64,000 bases of DNA from Streptosporangium roseum DSM 43021 (GTDB lineage: Bacteria; Actinomycetota; Actinomycetes; Streptosporangiales; Streptosporangiaceae), in assembly GCF_000024865.1 (NCBI RefSeq), contig NC_013595.1, positions 1,240,001-1,304,000 of the forward strand. The letters run 5' to 3'. The notes beneath the pieces are model-generated. The model was not told where the DNA came from. It ran no database searches and saw only the letters and a program-made list of their open reading frames with translations. Both the position numbers and the translations under genes were made by a program. Shown here piece after piece: positions 16,756 to 27,962 of this stretch; position 1 is the stretch's first letter, and every line of letters begins with the position of its first letter.

Positions 16756-18412
16756 GGCGCACCTCCACGTCTCCGATTCCTGCCTTGACGTTCAGGACGA
16801 CGGTCGCCACGTCGCCCTTCGGGGCGATCTCTGGCTCCAGGACCCTGCTGTGCTGGATGTCGGCCCCGCCCTCCACCGCATGGTCGATCTTGACGTCGCC
16901 CAGTTTGGTGTGTCCGTTGACCTCGACCCGGACCGTCGGCGGCAGGATCACGCTGATCTGGCCCACCGAGACGGAGGCGTCGAAGACGGTCCGCGAGCCC
17001 GGCGGGAACGTCAGGTCGCTGAGGTCGAGGGTGCCCTCGCCGACGCCCACGTCGTAGTCCTTCGCGATCTCCGACATCTTGGTCGGCTCCCAGTGGTAGC
17101 TGCCGAACCTCTTCGGCATGCCGGTCAGCATGGACCCCGCGACCAGGGCGATCGAGATGATCGTGCCCGCCGCGACCAGGGCCGCGCCCCGGCCGAACCA
17201 GGCGGCGACCAGGAGGCCGGCGCCGATGGTGATCAGCATCGCGCCGCCGGCGATCGTCATGTTGACCGATCCCGACGTGGCTTGGATCGCCACGATGATC
17301 CCTCCAACGATCATGGCCAGGCATAGGGTGACGCCTCCGACGAACGACCGGCGCCGCCTCGGCCGGGGCGCGGTCCGGACCGGCCCGCCGTACTCGGAGA
17401 GGTCATAGGGGGAGTACTGCTGCTGCCGCTTGCGGGGGTCCAGGGGCCGGTAGGGCCCGTAGGGCGAGAACGGCTCGCCGGAGGAGTCGAACGACGGCCT
17501 GGCGGCGGGATGGGGCGGCGGCATGCCCCCGGCCGGGAACGCGCCCGGCGCCGTGCCCGCGTAAGGCGGCGCGTGCTCCGGTGACGGCGTGCCGGCGGGG
17601 AACGCCGTGCCTGCTGACGGCGTGCCGGCAGGGAGCGGCGTGTCCGCGTACGGCGGCGCGTGCTCCGGTGACGGCGTGTCCTCGGCCCGGGGCGTGTCCG
17701 CGGGGAGCGGCGCGCTCCCGGCGGACGGGATGCCGGCGGCCGGCGCCGGATCCGCGCCCTGCGGGACGGGGCCCGGCGCCGGACCGGCGGCCGGGGGCTG
17801 GGCCGCGTAGGGGGCGGTGGACATCGATCCGGTCTGCGGATGCGCGGCCGGATAGGAGTGCGCGACGGGCGGGGCGGGGGCGAAGGCCGCGGGCGGCGGA
17901 TCGGCCGGGCGGGGAACGCGGCGGCCGCGGATCCGCTCGGGCAGCGAACGGGCCACGGCCAGCAGGTCGACGCCGCGGGCGTGGGCGGCGAGCAGGACGA
18001 TGGCGAACAGCGTGCCGACCACGACCGTGCCGGTGCCGATGCCGTCCGAGGACAGGTTGATGATCAGCCCGAAGGCGAACACGCCGGTCAGCAGGGCCAG
18101 CACGGTCTCGCTGTCGAAGGTGCGCCGGGTCCACTGCTCCATGTATCCCGGGCCGCCGTTCGCCTCCCGCATCAGCAGGAACGCCGCGATGTAGAGCATG
18201 ACGCCGATCCCCGAGCCGAGGACCAGCACCGCGAAGCCGACGCGGAACAGCACCGGGTCGATCCCGGCGTAGCGGCCCAGGCCCGCGCAGACGCCGGTGA
18301 GCATGCGGCCCTCGTCACCGCGGCGGAGCACGCGCTCCTCGCTGAGGGGGGATGCGGGCGGCGAGTCGGACGAGGTGCTCGCCGGGTCCTGTGCGTTCCC
18401 GGTGTCGGTCAT
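16745..18412 (-). CDS. PspC-domain membrane protein with Pro-rich linker and LiaF-like C-terminus
   Basis: A 555-residue protein. Residues ~30-85 are a PspC domain (RGDEGRMLTGVCAGLGRYAGIDPVLFRVGF) with its membrane helix. Helices at ~105-145 follow. Next is a ~160-residue Pro/Ala-rich linker containing repeats such as SPEHAPPYAxT. Four hydrophobic segments (~355-445) come next, and a C-terminal ~110-residue beta-rich domain (PPTVRVEVNGHTKLGDVKID) resembling the LiaF/DUF2154 cell-wall-response domain. It is divergent from a PspC-kinase gene, the usual actinobacterial arrangement for an envelope-stress sensor and its two-component system. The repeat linker is also visible in DNA as a duplicated ~33-bp block near 17560 and 17650. 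Confidence 0.85.
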   Translation of the reverse strand: MTDTGNAQDPASTSSDSPPASPLSEERVLRRGDEGRMLTGVCAGLGRYAGIDPVLFRVGFAVLVLGSGIGVMLYIAAFLLMREANGGPGYMEQWTRRTFDSETVLALLTGVFAFGLIINLSSDGIGTGTVVVGTLFAIVLLAAHARGVDLLAVARSLPERIRGRRVPRPADPPPAAFAPAPPVAHSYPAAHPQTGSMSTAPYAAQPPAAGPAPGPVPQGADPAPAAGIPSAGSAPLPADTPRAEDTPSPEHAPPYADTPLPAGTPSAGTAFPAGTPSPEHAPPYAGTAPGAFPAGGMPPPHPAARPSFDSSGEPFSPYGPYRPLDPRKRQQQYSPYDLSEYGGPVRTAPRPRRRRSFVGGVTLCLAMIVGGIIVAIQATSGSVNMTIAGGAMLITIGAGLLVAAWFGRGAALVAAGTIISIALVAGSMLTGMPKRFGSYHWEPTKMSEIAKDYDVGVGEGTLDLSDLTFPPGSRTVFDASVSVGQISVILPPTVRVEVNGHTKLGDVKIDHAVEGGADIQHSRVLEPEIAPKGDVATVVLNVKAGIGDVEVRRAA

Positions 18413-18552
18413 GTTCCAATCGTGGCCTTCCCCGGCGGAGATCGCATCCGGGAGACCCCTGAGTCCTCCCGGAGCGGGAAGGCCCCTCTCAGGGTCGCGT
18501 CAGGGGAACGCCGGATGCGAAGAGGGCCCCGACGTGTGACGATGCTGACGAT

Positions 18553-19767
18553 ATGGCTGACCGACAGACAACTCGTGACGCGGCGCCCGCGACCCCGGAG
18601 GAACCCGCCCTCCCTCGGCTGATCAGGCCGGTGGACGGGCGCCTGGTCGCCGGGGTGGCCCAGGGCGCCGCCGCCCAGCTCCGGCTCGACCCGGTCGCGC
18701 TGCGGCTGGCGTTCGTGCTGCTCACCGTCCTGGACGGGATCGGCGCCGTGGCCTACGCGGCGCTGTGGATGTTCACCCCGCGTGAGCCGTACGAGGGCAG
18801 GGAGCCCTCCCGTGACTGGAGCCAGGTCGCCGCCTACGGCGCGATAGGGCTGGCGCTGATGGCCCTCGGCTGGCTCACCGGGGCCTCGACCGGCGGGATC
18901 GGCGCGTGGCCGATCGCGGTCGGCGGGATCGGCTCGCTGATCCTGTGGCAGCAGGCCGACCCGGACCGGCGGCAGCGCTGGATGAACTCGACGGTCGGCC
19001 AGGTGCGCCGGAACCGGGTCCGCACGCTCGCCGGGCTGGCGCTCGTCGTGGTCGGCGCCATCGGCTTCCTGGTGGTCACCGAGGAGCTGGGCAGCGCCCA
19101 GCCTGGCATCATGTTCACGCTGGTGGTCGTGGGCGGCGTCGCGCTGATCGCGGCCCCGTGGCTGGCCGCGCTGTGGAAGGAGCTGCAGCGGGAGCGCCGC
19201 GAGCGCATCCGCCAGGAGGAGCGCGCCGAGTTCGCCGCGCACGTGCACGACTCCGTGCTGCACACGCTCACGCTGATCCAGCGCAACGCCAATGACTCAC
19301 GTGAGGTGATGCGGCTCGCCCGCTCCCAGGAACGTGAGCTGCGCAACTGGCTCTACCAGCCGAAACAGGACGCGGACGCCTCGGTGGCCGCGGCCGTGCG
19401 CCGGGTCGCGGCCGAGGAGGAGGACGCGCACGGGGTGCCGATCGAGGTCGTCTGCGTCGGCGACTGCCCGCTGACTCCGGCATTGTCCGCGATGATGCAG
19501 GCCGCGCGGCAAGCTATGGTCAACGCCGCGAAATACTCTGAATCATCGGTCGTCTCCGTCTACGCCGAGGCGGAGCCGGAGGAGGTCACCATCTTCATCC
19601 GGGACCGCGGTGTCGGGTTCGACATGGGACAGGTGCCCGAGGACCGGATGGGCATCCGCCAGTCGATCATCGGCAGGATGGAGCGCCACGGCGGCAGCGC
19701 CCGGCTGCGGACCGAGCCCGGCGAGGGCACGGAAGTGATGTTGACGATGAAGCTGGAGAAGACGTGA
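18553..19767 (+). CDS. PspC-domain sensor histidine kinase
   Basis: A 404-residue membrane kinase. An N-terminal PspC-like segment is at ~20-75 (RLIRPVDGRLVAGVAQGAAAQ), then membrane helices at ~90-220, then a cytoplasmic kinase. The phosphoacceptor is probably His232 in HVHDSVLHTL. HATPase motifs are NAAKYSE (N-box), DRGVGFD (G1) and GIRQSIIGRMERHGG (G2). It is a NarX/LiaS-type kinase. The response regulator gene starts 55 bp downstream, and the divergent 18413-18552 region links it to the LiaF-like gene. It likely senses cell-envelope stress. Confidence 0.9.
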   Translation: MADRQTTRDAAPATPEEPALPRLIRPVDGRLVAGVAQGAAAQLRLDPVALRLAFVLLTVLDGIGAVAYAALWMFTPREPYEGREPSRDWSQVAAYGAIGLALMALGWLTGASTGGIGAWPIAVGGIGSLILWQQADPDRRQRWMNSTVGQVRRNRVRTLAGLALVVVGAIGFLVVTEELGSAQPGIMFTLVVVGGVALIAAPWLAALWKELQRERRERIRQEERAEFAAHVHDSVLHTLTLIQRNANDSREVMRLARSQERELRNWLYQPKQDADASVAAAVRRVAAEEEDAHGVPIEVVCVGDCPLTPALSAMMQAARQAMVNAAKYSESSVVSVYAEAEPEEVTIFIRDRGVGFDMGQVPEDRMGIRQSIIGRMERHGGSARLRTEPGEGTEVMLTMKLEKT

Positions 19768-19822
19768 GCGAGCGAGCCAGGAAGAACGGCAGTGCGGGAG
19801 CGCGGACGGCGGGGGAGGGCTC

Positions 19823-20461
19823 GTGAGCACCATCAGGGTTCTGATCGTCGACGACCACCGGCTGTTCCGCTCCGGTGTCCGCGCCGAGCTGGGCGACTCC
19901 ATCGAGGTGGTCGGGGAGGCCGAGGACGTCGAGTCCGCGGTCAGGACGATCGCGGAGCTCCAGCCCGACGTGGTCCTGCTCGACGTGCACATGCCGGGCG
20001 GCGGCGGCCAGGAGGTGCTCCGCCGCGTCCTCGGCTCCGGCTCCTCGGTCCGCTTCCTCGCGCTGTCGGTCTCCGACGCCGCCGAGGACGTCATCGGCGT
20101 GATCCGCGGCGGTGCCCGGGGATATGTCACCAAGACCATCAGCGGTCGCGAGCTCACCGACGCGATCCGCCGGGTGGCCGACGGCGACGCGGTCTTCTCC
20201 CCGAGACTGGCCGGCTTCGTGCTGGACGCCTTCGCCTCCAGCGAGGCTCCGCCGATCGACCCCGAGCTCGACTCGCTGACCCAGCGCGAACGCGAGGTCC
20301 TGCGCCTGATCGCCCGGGGCTACGCCTACAAGGAGATCGCCAAGGAGCTGTTCATCTCGGTCAAGACCGTGGAGACCCACGTCTCGTCCGTCCTGCGCAA
20401 GCTCCAGCTCTCCAACCGCCACGAGCTCTCCCGGTGGGCCACCGCACGACGCCTGGTCTGA
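19823..20461 (+). CDS. NarL/LuxR-type response regulator
   Basis: A 212-residue regulator. The receiver domain (1-~120) has Asp10-Asp11, phosphoacceptor Asp54 (VVLLDVHMPGG), and the conserved Lys in VTKT. The LuxR helix-turn-helix (~148-210) reads LTQREREVLRLIARGYAYKEIAKELFISVKTVETHVSSVLRKLQLSNRHEL. A GTG start follows a GGGGGAGGG run. It is the partner of the kinase immediately upstream and probably controls envelope-stress genes, possibly including the LiaF-like operon. Confidence 0.93.
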   Translation: MSTIRVLIVDDHRLFRSGVRAELGDSIEVVGEAEDVESAVRTIAELQPDVVLLDVHMPGGGGQEVLRRVLGSGSSVRFLALSVSDAAEDVIGVIRGGARGYVTKTISGRELTDAIRRVADGDAVFSPRLAGFVLDAFASSEAPPIDPELDSLTQREREVLRLIARGYAYKEIAKELFISVKTVETHVSSVLRKLQLSNRHELSRWATARRLV

Positions 20462-20499
20462 CCTGTACTATCTGTAACTTTTATGCGACTCTGCGAAGT

Positions 20500-21969
20500 A
20501 TGGGTCGCGATGTGCCTGCGATGGTGTTCAGCCGGGAGGACCGACGGCGATACCGGGACAAGGTCCGCCGATGTCTTGACGTCTTCGCGCAGATGTTGCG
20601 CGAGGCGAGGTTCGAGTGCGAACGGCCGAAGGCCGGGCTGGAGATCGAGCTCAACCTCGTGGACGACCGCGGCGACCCCGCGATGAAGAACGCCGAGGTG
20701 CTGGCGGCGATCGCCGAGCCGGACTGGGCCACCGAGCTCGGCCAGTTCAACGTGGAGATCAACGTCCTGCCGGAGTCCCTTGAGGGGGACGGCCCCGTAC
20801 GGCTGGAGAAGGTCGTGCGGGACCGGCTCAACCACGCGGAGAACCGGGCCCACACGGTCGGCGGGCACCTGGTGATGGTGGGCATCCTGCCCACCCTGCG
20901 GGAGAGCGACGTGCACGAGGGCACGCTGTCGGCCAACCCGCGCTACAAGCTGCTCAACGAGCAGATCTTCGAGGCCAGGGGCGAGGACCTGCACCTGGCG
21001 ATCGACGGCGAGGAGACCCTCGACACCTACGCCGACAGCATCACCCCCGAGGCGGCCTGCACGAGCCTCCAGCTCCACCTCCAGGTCAGCCCCGCGGCTT
21101 TCGCCGCCCACTGGAACGCGGCCCAGGCCATCGCGGGCGCCCAGGTGGCGGTGGCGGCCAACTCCCCGTTCCTGTTCGGCCGCCAGCTCTGGCAGGAGAC
21201 CAGGATCCCGCTGTTCGAGCAGGCCACCGACACCCGGCCGGTGGAGCTGAAGACCCAGGGCGTGCGGCCCAGGGTGTGGTTCGGCGAGCGGTGGATCACC
21301 TCGGTCTTCGACCTGTTCGAGGAGAACGCGCGCTACTTCCCCGCGCTCCTGCCCATATGCGAGGACGCCGACCCGCGTGAGGAGCTGACCCGCGGCGTCA
21401 CCCCCGCGCTGGACGAGCTGACCCTGCACAACGGCACCGTCTACCGGTGGAACCGGCCGGTCTACGCCGTCGTCGACGACATCCCGCACCTGCGGGTGGA
21501 GAACCGGGTGCTGCCCGCCGGGCCGTCGGTCGCCGACGTCGCCGCCAACGCCGCGTTCTACTACGGCCTCATGCGCGTGCTTCCCCACGCCGAACGGCCG
21601 GTGTGGACCCGCATGTCCTTCGCCGCGGCCGGGGACAACCTGCACTCCGCCGCCCGGCACGGGCTGGATGCGCGCCTCTACTGGCCGGGACTCGGCGAGG
21701 TGGCCGCCGCCGAACTGATCCTGCGACGGCTGCTGCCGCTCGCCTACGAGGGCCTCGACCTGTGGGGGGTGAACCCCGAGCCCAGGGACCGGCTGCTGGG
21801 GATCATCGAGCAGCGGTGCGTGACAGGCAGGACCGGGGCGACCTGGCAGATCGACACCGTGAAGGAGCTGGGGAACCTCGACCGGCGCGAGGCGCTGCGC
21901 CGGATGACCCTGCGCTACATCGAGCACATGCACACCAACGAGCCCGTGCACACCTGGCCGTCACCTTGA
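20500..21969 (+). CDS. Glutamate-cysteine ligase-like protein (GCS2 family)
   Basis: A 489-residue ATP-dependent carboxylate-amine ligase. The N-terminus GLEIELNLVDDRGDPAMKNAEVL and GQFNVEINVLPESL, then ANSPFLFGRQLW and RVENRVLPAGPS, fit the actinobacterial glutamate-cysteine ligase-like family. Actinomycetes use mycothiol, not glutathione, as the main thiol, so the product need not be gamma-glutamylcysteine for glutathione. It could feed ergothioneine or ligate another amine. The ATG at 20500 starts MGRDVPAMVFSREDRRRYR. It starts 38 bp after the response regulator and may share its transcript. No thiol-pathway neighbour is visible. Confidence 0.75.
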   Translation: MGRDVPAMVFSREDRRRYRDKVRRCLDVFAQMLREARFECERPKAGLEIELNLVDDRGDPAMKNAEVLAAIAEPDWATELGQFNVEINVLPESLEGDGPVRLEKVVRDRLNHAENRAHTVGGHLVMVGILPTLRESDVHEGTLSANPRYKLLNEQIFEARGEDLHLAIDGEETLDTYADSITPEAACTSLQLHLQVSPAAFAAHWNAAQAIAGAQVAVAANSPFLFGRQLWQETRIPLFEQATDTRPVELKTQGVRPRVWFGERWITSVFDLFEENARYFPALLPICEDADPREELTRGVTPALDELTLHNGTVYRWNRPVYAVVDDIPHLRVENRVLPAGPSVADVAANAAFYYGLMRVLPHAERPVWTRMSFAAAGDNLHSAARHGLDARLYWPGLGEVAAAELILRRLLPLAYEGLDLWGVNPEPRDRLLGIIEQRCVTGRTGATWQIDTVKELGNLDRREALRRMTLRYIEHMHTNEPVHTWPSP

Positions 21970-22061
21970 CCCCTCGCCGGGCGACTCCGGTGGGAGCCCC
22001 GGCAGGCCGCGAGAGTTGAGATCTGTCGCGCGGGAGCGGCCGGCCGGTCAGGATGAGGGGC

Positions 22062-22712
22062 ATGAAAGCCTTCCGCTGTCTCCTGCTGCTCCTGATGGTC
22101 ACAGTCGCGGCCTGCGGGAGCGACCGGGCGGGCACCGGCGCCGCCGGCCCGGCCCCGCTGGGGCAGACGTTCGAGTCCGACATCCGGCTGGCCAAGGAGC
22201 TCAGCGAGGCCTACTGGCGGCAGGTCTTCTCCGCCGACGGGCTGGCCTACCGCCCGGTCACCGCCTTCACCGCCTACCGGGGGGAGGACGGCCCCGGCTG
22301 CGGTGGCCGGCCGTCGGTGCCGAACAACGCCTTCTACTGCGCGGACGGGCACTTCATCGCCTACGACGAGAGCTGGATGCGCAAGCTGTACGACGAGATG
22401 GGCGACGGCTCGGTCTACGTGATCATCCCGCACGAGTTCGGGCACGCCGTACAGGCGCAGCTGAACAGCGGCTTCCGGCTCAACGTGGAGCGGGAGCTCC
22501 AGGCCGACTGCTACGCGGGTGGCACCCTCGGCGCGCTCGTCGAGGGCGGGTCGCTGGAGGCGGAGCCGGGCGACAAGGACGAGCTGCTCCTCAACCTCGC
22601 GGCGGCGGGAGACCCCACCGACGACTGGCTCCGTCCCGACGCCCACGGTACGGCGGAGCAGCGCCAGGCGCTCTTCGCCAAGGGGTACAACGAGGGCACC
22701 GCGGCCTGCTGA
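22062..22712 (+). CDS. Lipoprotein neutral zinc metallopeptidase
   Basis: A 216-residue protein of the YpfJ/COG2321 neutral zinc metallopeptidase type. The lipoprotein signal is 1-18 with the lipobox ending VAAC (Cys18). The zinc motif HEFGH lies at 124-128, and the third acidic ligand is probably in the ERELQADCYAGG helix that follows. CGGRPSVPNNAFYCADGHFIAYD upstream is typical of the family. The ATG at 22062 is preferred over one at 22053 because AGGA then has normal spacing. It acts outside the membrane; the substrate is unknown. Confidence 0.85.
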   Translation: MKAFRCLLLLLMVTVAACGSDRAGTGAAGPAPLGQTFESDIRLAKELSEAYWRQVFSADGLAYRPVTAFTAYRGEDGPGCGGRPSVPNNAFYCADGHFIAYDESWMRKLYDEMGDGSVYVIIPHEFGHAVQAQLNSGFRLNVERELQADCYAGGTLGALVEGGSLEAEPGDKDELLLNLAAAGDPTDDWLRPDAHGTAEQRQALFAKGYNEGTAAC

Positions 22713-22813
22713 GATACACCCCGGCGGTTACCCCTGAATCCACCGGGAGGTTGATGTCGCGCCGCTGGGATCCGCCTAGTCTGAGGGCCGGTGATCCATC
22801 AGGGGGTGATGCC

Positions 22814-23077
22814 ATGCGGAGGAAGGTGCGCGAGATCGGCTGGGCCATACGGGGCGCCTGCCGTGCGAGCGATCCCGACCTGTTCTTTCCACTGGCGCAG
22901 TCGGCCGAGCAGGAGGCGCGGGCGAAGGCGGTCTGCGCGGGATGCCCGGTGCTGGCTGACTGCCGGGCCTACGCCGTGCGGGCGGGGGAGCCCGAGGGGA
23001 TCTGGGGCGGCCTCACCGTCCAGGAACGGCGCCGCCTGCGGTTCCCCTCCGGATGGCGGCAGCCCGCCGCGGGATGA
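22814..23077 (+). CDS. WhiB-family iron-sulfur regulator
   Basis: An 87-residue protein with the four cluster ligands Cys16, Cys41, Cys44 and Cys50 (GACRASDPDLFF, AVCAGCPVLADC) and the G(I/V)WGG turn at 62-66 followed by the basic helix ERRRLRF. WhiB-like proteins bind a 4Fe-4S cluster, contact the principal sigma factor and are found only in Actinobacteria and their phages. The ATG follows AGGGGGTGATGCC. It is short for the family, close to WhiB1-type proteins, and lacks an AT-hook. The regulated genes are not evident. Confidence 0.92.
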   Translation: MRRKVREIGWAIRGACRASDPDLFFPLAQSAEQEARAKAVCAGCPVLADCRAYAVRAGEPEGIWGGLTVQERRRLRFPSGWRQPAAG

Positions 23078-23168
23078 GCCCGCCTCGCATAGCCTCGGAC
23101 CTGAGGCTGAGGAGGATCAAGATGCGCGGATCCGGGACGCGGCGCGGGCGGAGCCGGGCGGCGCGGCC

Positions 23169-24038
23169 GTGACGGCGGTGCTCTCGGGCGCGGTGGCCGC
23201 CGTGAAGGCGGACCGGGGGGCGGTGCTCGCGGGCGCGGTGGCGGTCCTGGCGGCGGCCAACGTCGTCAACAACCGCGTCGCGCCGCGCCTGGCCCCCCTG
23301 ACCTCGGCCGCCGCCACCTGCGCGCTGCTCGCCCTGGCCCGCCGTTCCGGGCTGTCCTGGTCCGAGCTGGGGTTCCACAGAGGCCCGCCCGGCCTGCGGA
23401 TCGGCGGCACCCTCGCCTCGGCCGTGGCCGGGGTCTACGCCGTGGGGATCGCCGTCCCGGCCACCCGCCGCTTCTTCCGCGACGAGCGGGCGCTGTCGCT
23501 CTCCCGGGCCCGTGCGCTTGAGGAGGCCCTGCTCCAGGTGCCGGTCGGTACGGTCCTGCTGGAGGAGGTCGGTTTCCGCGGGGTCCTCCACGCCCTCCTC
23601 ACCCGCTCCCACGGCCCCCGTACGGCCACCGCCGTCTCCTCGGCCCTGTTCGGCCTCTGGCACGTGCTCCCCGCGATCGACATGATGGCGGCCAATCCCG
23701 CGCTGAGCGGCCTGGCGGCTGGGGAGCCGCCCGGCGACGGGCCGCTGGAGGAGGACCGGCGGGGGGAGGACGGGGCCGCGCAGGATCCGCCGGCGCGGGC
23801 GTCGCGGTGGGAGGCGGCGCGGGTGGTGGCCGGGTCGGTGGCCGCCACGGGGCTCGCCGGGGTGTTCTTCTGCGAGCTGCGCCGCCGGGGAGGCCTGGCC
23901 GCCCCCTCGCTGCTGCATGTCGCGACCAACTCGCTGGGCTACCTGTTCGCCCGCCTCGCCCCCGCGGACCCCGGCTCCGGAGGCGGCCGTCTCACCGGCT
24001 CGCGCGGAACCGGCCCCGAGCCGCCAGCTCGATCGTGA
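23169..24038 (+). CDS. CPBP-family intramembrane metalloprotease (CAAX protease-like)
   Basis: A 289-residue membrane protein with the CPBP motifs EEVGFRG (Glu132, Glu133, Arg137), FGLWH (161-165) and a C-terminal HVATNSLG. Between the second and third motifs is a ~45-residue hydrophilic insert rich in Glu, Asp, Gly and Pro (about 178-222), which is unusual in this otherwise hydrophobic region. The GTG at 23169 has only a weak Shine-Dalgarno sequence. The last 47 bases overlap the convergent permease gene. Family members process membrane proteins or protect against bacteriocins; the role here is unknown. Confidence 0.85.
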   Translation: MTAVLSGAVAAVKADRGAVLAGAVAVLAAANVVNNRVAPRLAPLTSAAATCALLALARRSGLSWSELGFHRGPPGLRIGGTLASAVAGVYAVGIAVPATRRFFRDERALSLSRARALEEALLQVPVGTVLLEEVGFRGVLHALLTRSHGPRTATAVSSALFGLWHVLPAIDMMAANPALSGLAAGEPPGDGPLEEDRRGEDGAAQDPPARASRWEAARVVAGSVAATGLAGVFFCELRRRGGLAAPSLLHVATNSLGYLFARLAPADPGSGGGRLTGSRGTGPEPPARS

Positions 24039-24732
24039 CGAGTACGGCCGCGGCCTCGGCCGCCAGCAGCGCGACCAGCACCACGAGCTGGACGACCCCG
24101 GCCTGGAGCGGGCTCGCCCCGCCCAGCAGCATCCCGACGAAGGCCCCCGGCAGCGTGACCAGTCCCACGGTCGAGGTCTGGTCCAGCGCGGGCACCAGCG
24201 CCTGAGCCGCCGCCGGGCGGCAGATCTCCAGCGCCGCGTCCCGCTCGGAGAAGCCAAGCGCGAGTGCCGCCTCGACCTCGCCGCGCCGCTGGACCAGCTC
24301 GTCCACCGCCCGCCGTCCCGCGAGCGCGGTGACCGTCAGGCACCCGCCGAGCAGGATGCCCGCGACGGGGATCAGCGTGATGCCCTTCAGCGGGACGGTT
24401 CCGGTGCCGACGAGCAGTGCGAGGACCGGCAGGGTCCCCACAGCGATGGGCACGGCGGCCCACCGGACCGCCCGGCCCGAAGTGATCCTGCGACCCGCGG
24501 TCAGGCTCGCGACGCCGTACATGACCAGCACGAAGGCCGCCACCGCGAGCGGTCGCCCGACGGCCCAGACGATGATCAGCGACACCGCGCCGAGCTGGAC
24601 GGCCGCCCGCAGGCACGCGGTGAGCACGGCGCGGGCGTGCCCGAGGCGGCCGAGCAGGGCGACGGCGGCGCCCGCGAGGGCCAGGAGGGCGACGGCGACG
24701 GCGGTGACCGGTGACAGGTCGACGGGGCTCAC
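23992..24732 (-). CDS. FetB/UPF0014-like ABC transporter permease
   Basis: A 246-residue protein with about seven hydrophobic helices. It carries the cytoplasmic coupling segment EVEAALALGFSERDAALEICRPAAAQALVPALDQTSTVGLVTLPGAFVGMLLGGASP, which is the FetB (YbbM) signature. In Escherichia coli FetAB exports iron with an ATPase encoded next door. No ATPase gene lies beside this one, so its partner must be elsewhere or another energy source is used. Start GTG at 24732. It lies 49 bp downstream of the PIG-L gene on the same strand. Confidence 0.82.
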   Translation of the reverse strand: MSPVDLSPVTAVAVALLALAGAAVALLGRLGHARAVLTACLRAAVQLGAVSLIIVWAVGRPLAVAAFVLVMYGVASLTAGRRITSGRAVRWAAVPIAVGTLPVLALLVGTGTVPLKGITLIPVAGILLGGCLTVTALAGRRAVDELVQRRGEVEAALALGFSERDAALEICRPAAAQALVPALDQTSTVGLVTLPGAFVGMLLGGASPLQAGVVQLVVLVALLAAEAAAVLVTIELAARGRFRASR

Positions 24733-24781
24733 GGCGGCGGGTCTCCTCCCGGCGGCCGGGCGCTCCTCATCGCCGGCCGGC

Positions 24782-25501
24782 TCAGGCCGTGGGGACCCGC
24801 TGGAAGGCCTCGGCGTAACGGCCCTCCCCGAGGCCCGCCTCGGCCGCGACCTGTGAGAACCGGGTCCGGAGGAAGTCGTCGAACCCCTCCATGTGGCTGG
24901 TCTGGCTCACATGGGCGCGCAGCGCGGAGAGCTTGCGTTCGAAGGTGCCGGTGATGTCGACGTGATGGTCGGGGGTCTGGCCGCCGTTGAGCCAGACCTC
25001 CCGGACCGTCCACGCCTCCAGGCCCTCCTCCAGCAGGAGGGAGGGGAAGGTGTAGGGGTTGCGCGCGTCGGGGTAGACGGCGTCGAGCGCGGAGCCGCCG
25101 ACCGCGCGGTGGTCGGGGTGGCTGGGGGCGATGAACCCGTAGTTGCGCTCCGGGGTGTGAGTGATCACCAGGTCGGGTCGGACCTGGCGGATGACCCGGG
25201 TGATGTCGCGCCGCAGGTCCAGGCTCTGCACCACGGTCCCGTCGTGGTAGCCGAGGAAGCGCAGGTCGGTCACGCCGACGATCTTCGCCGCGTTGGTCTG
25301 TTCGGTACGGCGGAGCTCCGCCATGCCCCCGTTGTCCAGCTCCCGGTCGAAGCCGCCCGCGTCGCCGTCGGTGACGATGCAGTAGGTCACCTCGACGCCC
25401 CGGTCGGTGAACTGCGCGATCGATCCCGCGGCGGCGAAGTCGACGTCATCCGGGTGCGCGGTCACCACGAGTACCCGGTTGATCTCGTTCTCAGACAGCA
25501 T
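24782..25501 (-). CDS. PIG-L family deacetylase (MshB/Mca-like)
   Basis: A 239-residue zinc-dependent N-acetylglucosaminyl deacetylase fold. Metal-binding residues are in AHPDD (15-19) and SHPDHRAVG (about 128-136). The general layout matches the MshB/Mca group that handles mycothiol or its conjugates in actinomycetes, but other PIG-L enzymes act on antibiotics or phospholipids, so the substrate is open. The ATG at 25501 follows GAGGGG; an in-frame ATG at 25534 adds only a charged leader. It is divergent from pcrA. Confidence 0.85.
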   Translation of the reverse strand: MLSENEINRVLVVTAHPDDVDFAAAGSIAQFTDRGVEVTYCIVTDGDAGGFDRELDNGGMAELRRTEQTNAAKIVGVTDLRFLGYHDGTVVQSLDLRRDITRVIRQVRPDLVITHTPERNYGFIAPSHPDHRAVGGSALDAVYPDARNPYTFPSLLLEEGLEAWTVREVWLNGGQTPDHHVDITGTFERKLSALRAHVSQTSHMEGFDDFLRTRFSQVAAEAGLGEGRYAEAFQRVPTA

Positions 25502-25617
25502 GAGAGGCCCCTCTGTTCTCCGCATATCGATCAATTCTCACAACTACTGACAAGTCTGTCGGCATTCCTTTCCGCGGCTGGACCCGGTTGTCGGCGGACC
25601 GCCATAACCTAGGGAGC

Positions 25618-27876
<2,259 letters not shown>

Positions 27877-27885
27877 CGGACGCCG

Positions 27886-27921
27886 GACAGTCCCGGTGAG
27901 CTCCGGCTCACCGGGCCTGTC
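27886..27921. terminator. Terminator hairpin after pcrA
   Basis: CCCGGTGAGC and GCTCACCGGG form ten perfect pairs around a TCCG loop. The stem extends outward through GACAG and CTGTC after one mismatch. It lies between pcrA and the convergent secreted-protein gene, so it may serve both. Confidence 0.75.
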
Positions 27922-27962
27922 CGGGATGGGACTGTCCGGGACGGGGCGGCTCCGGAGTGGGG

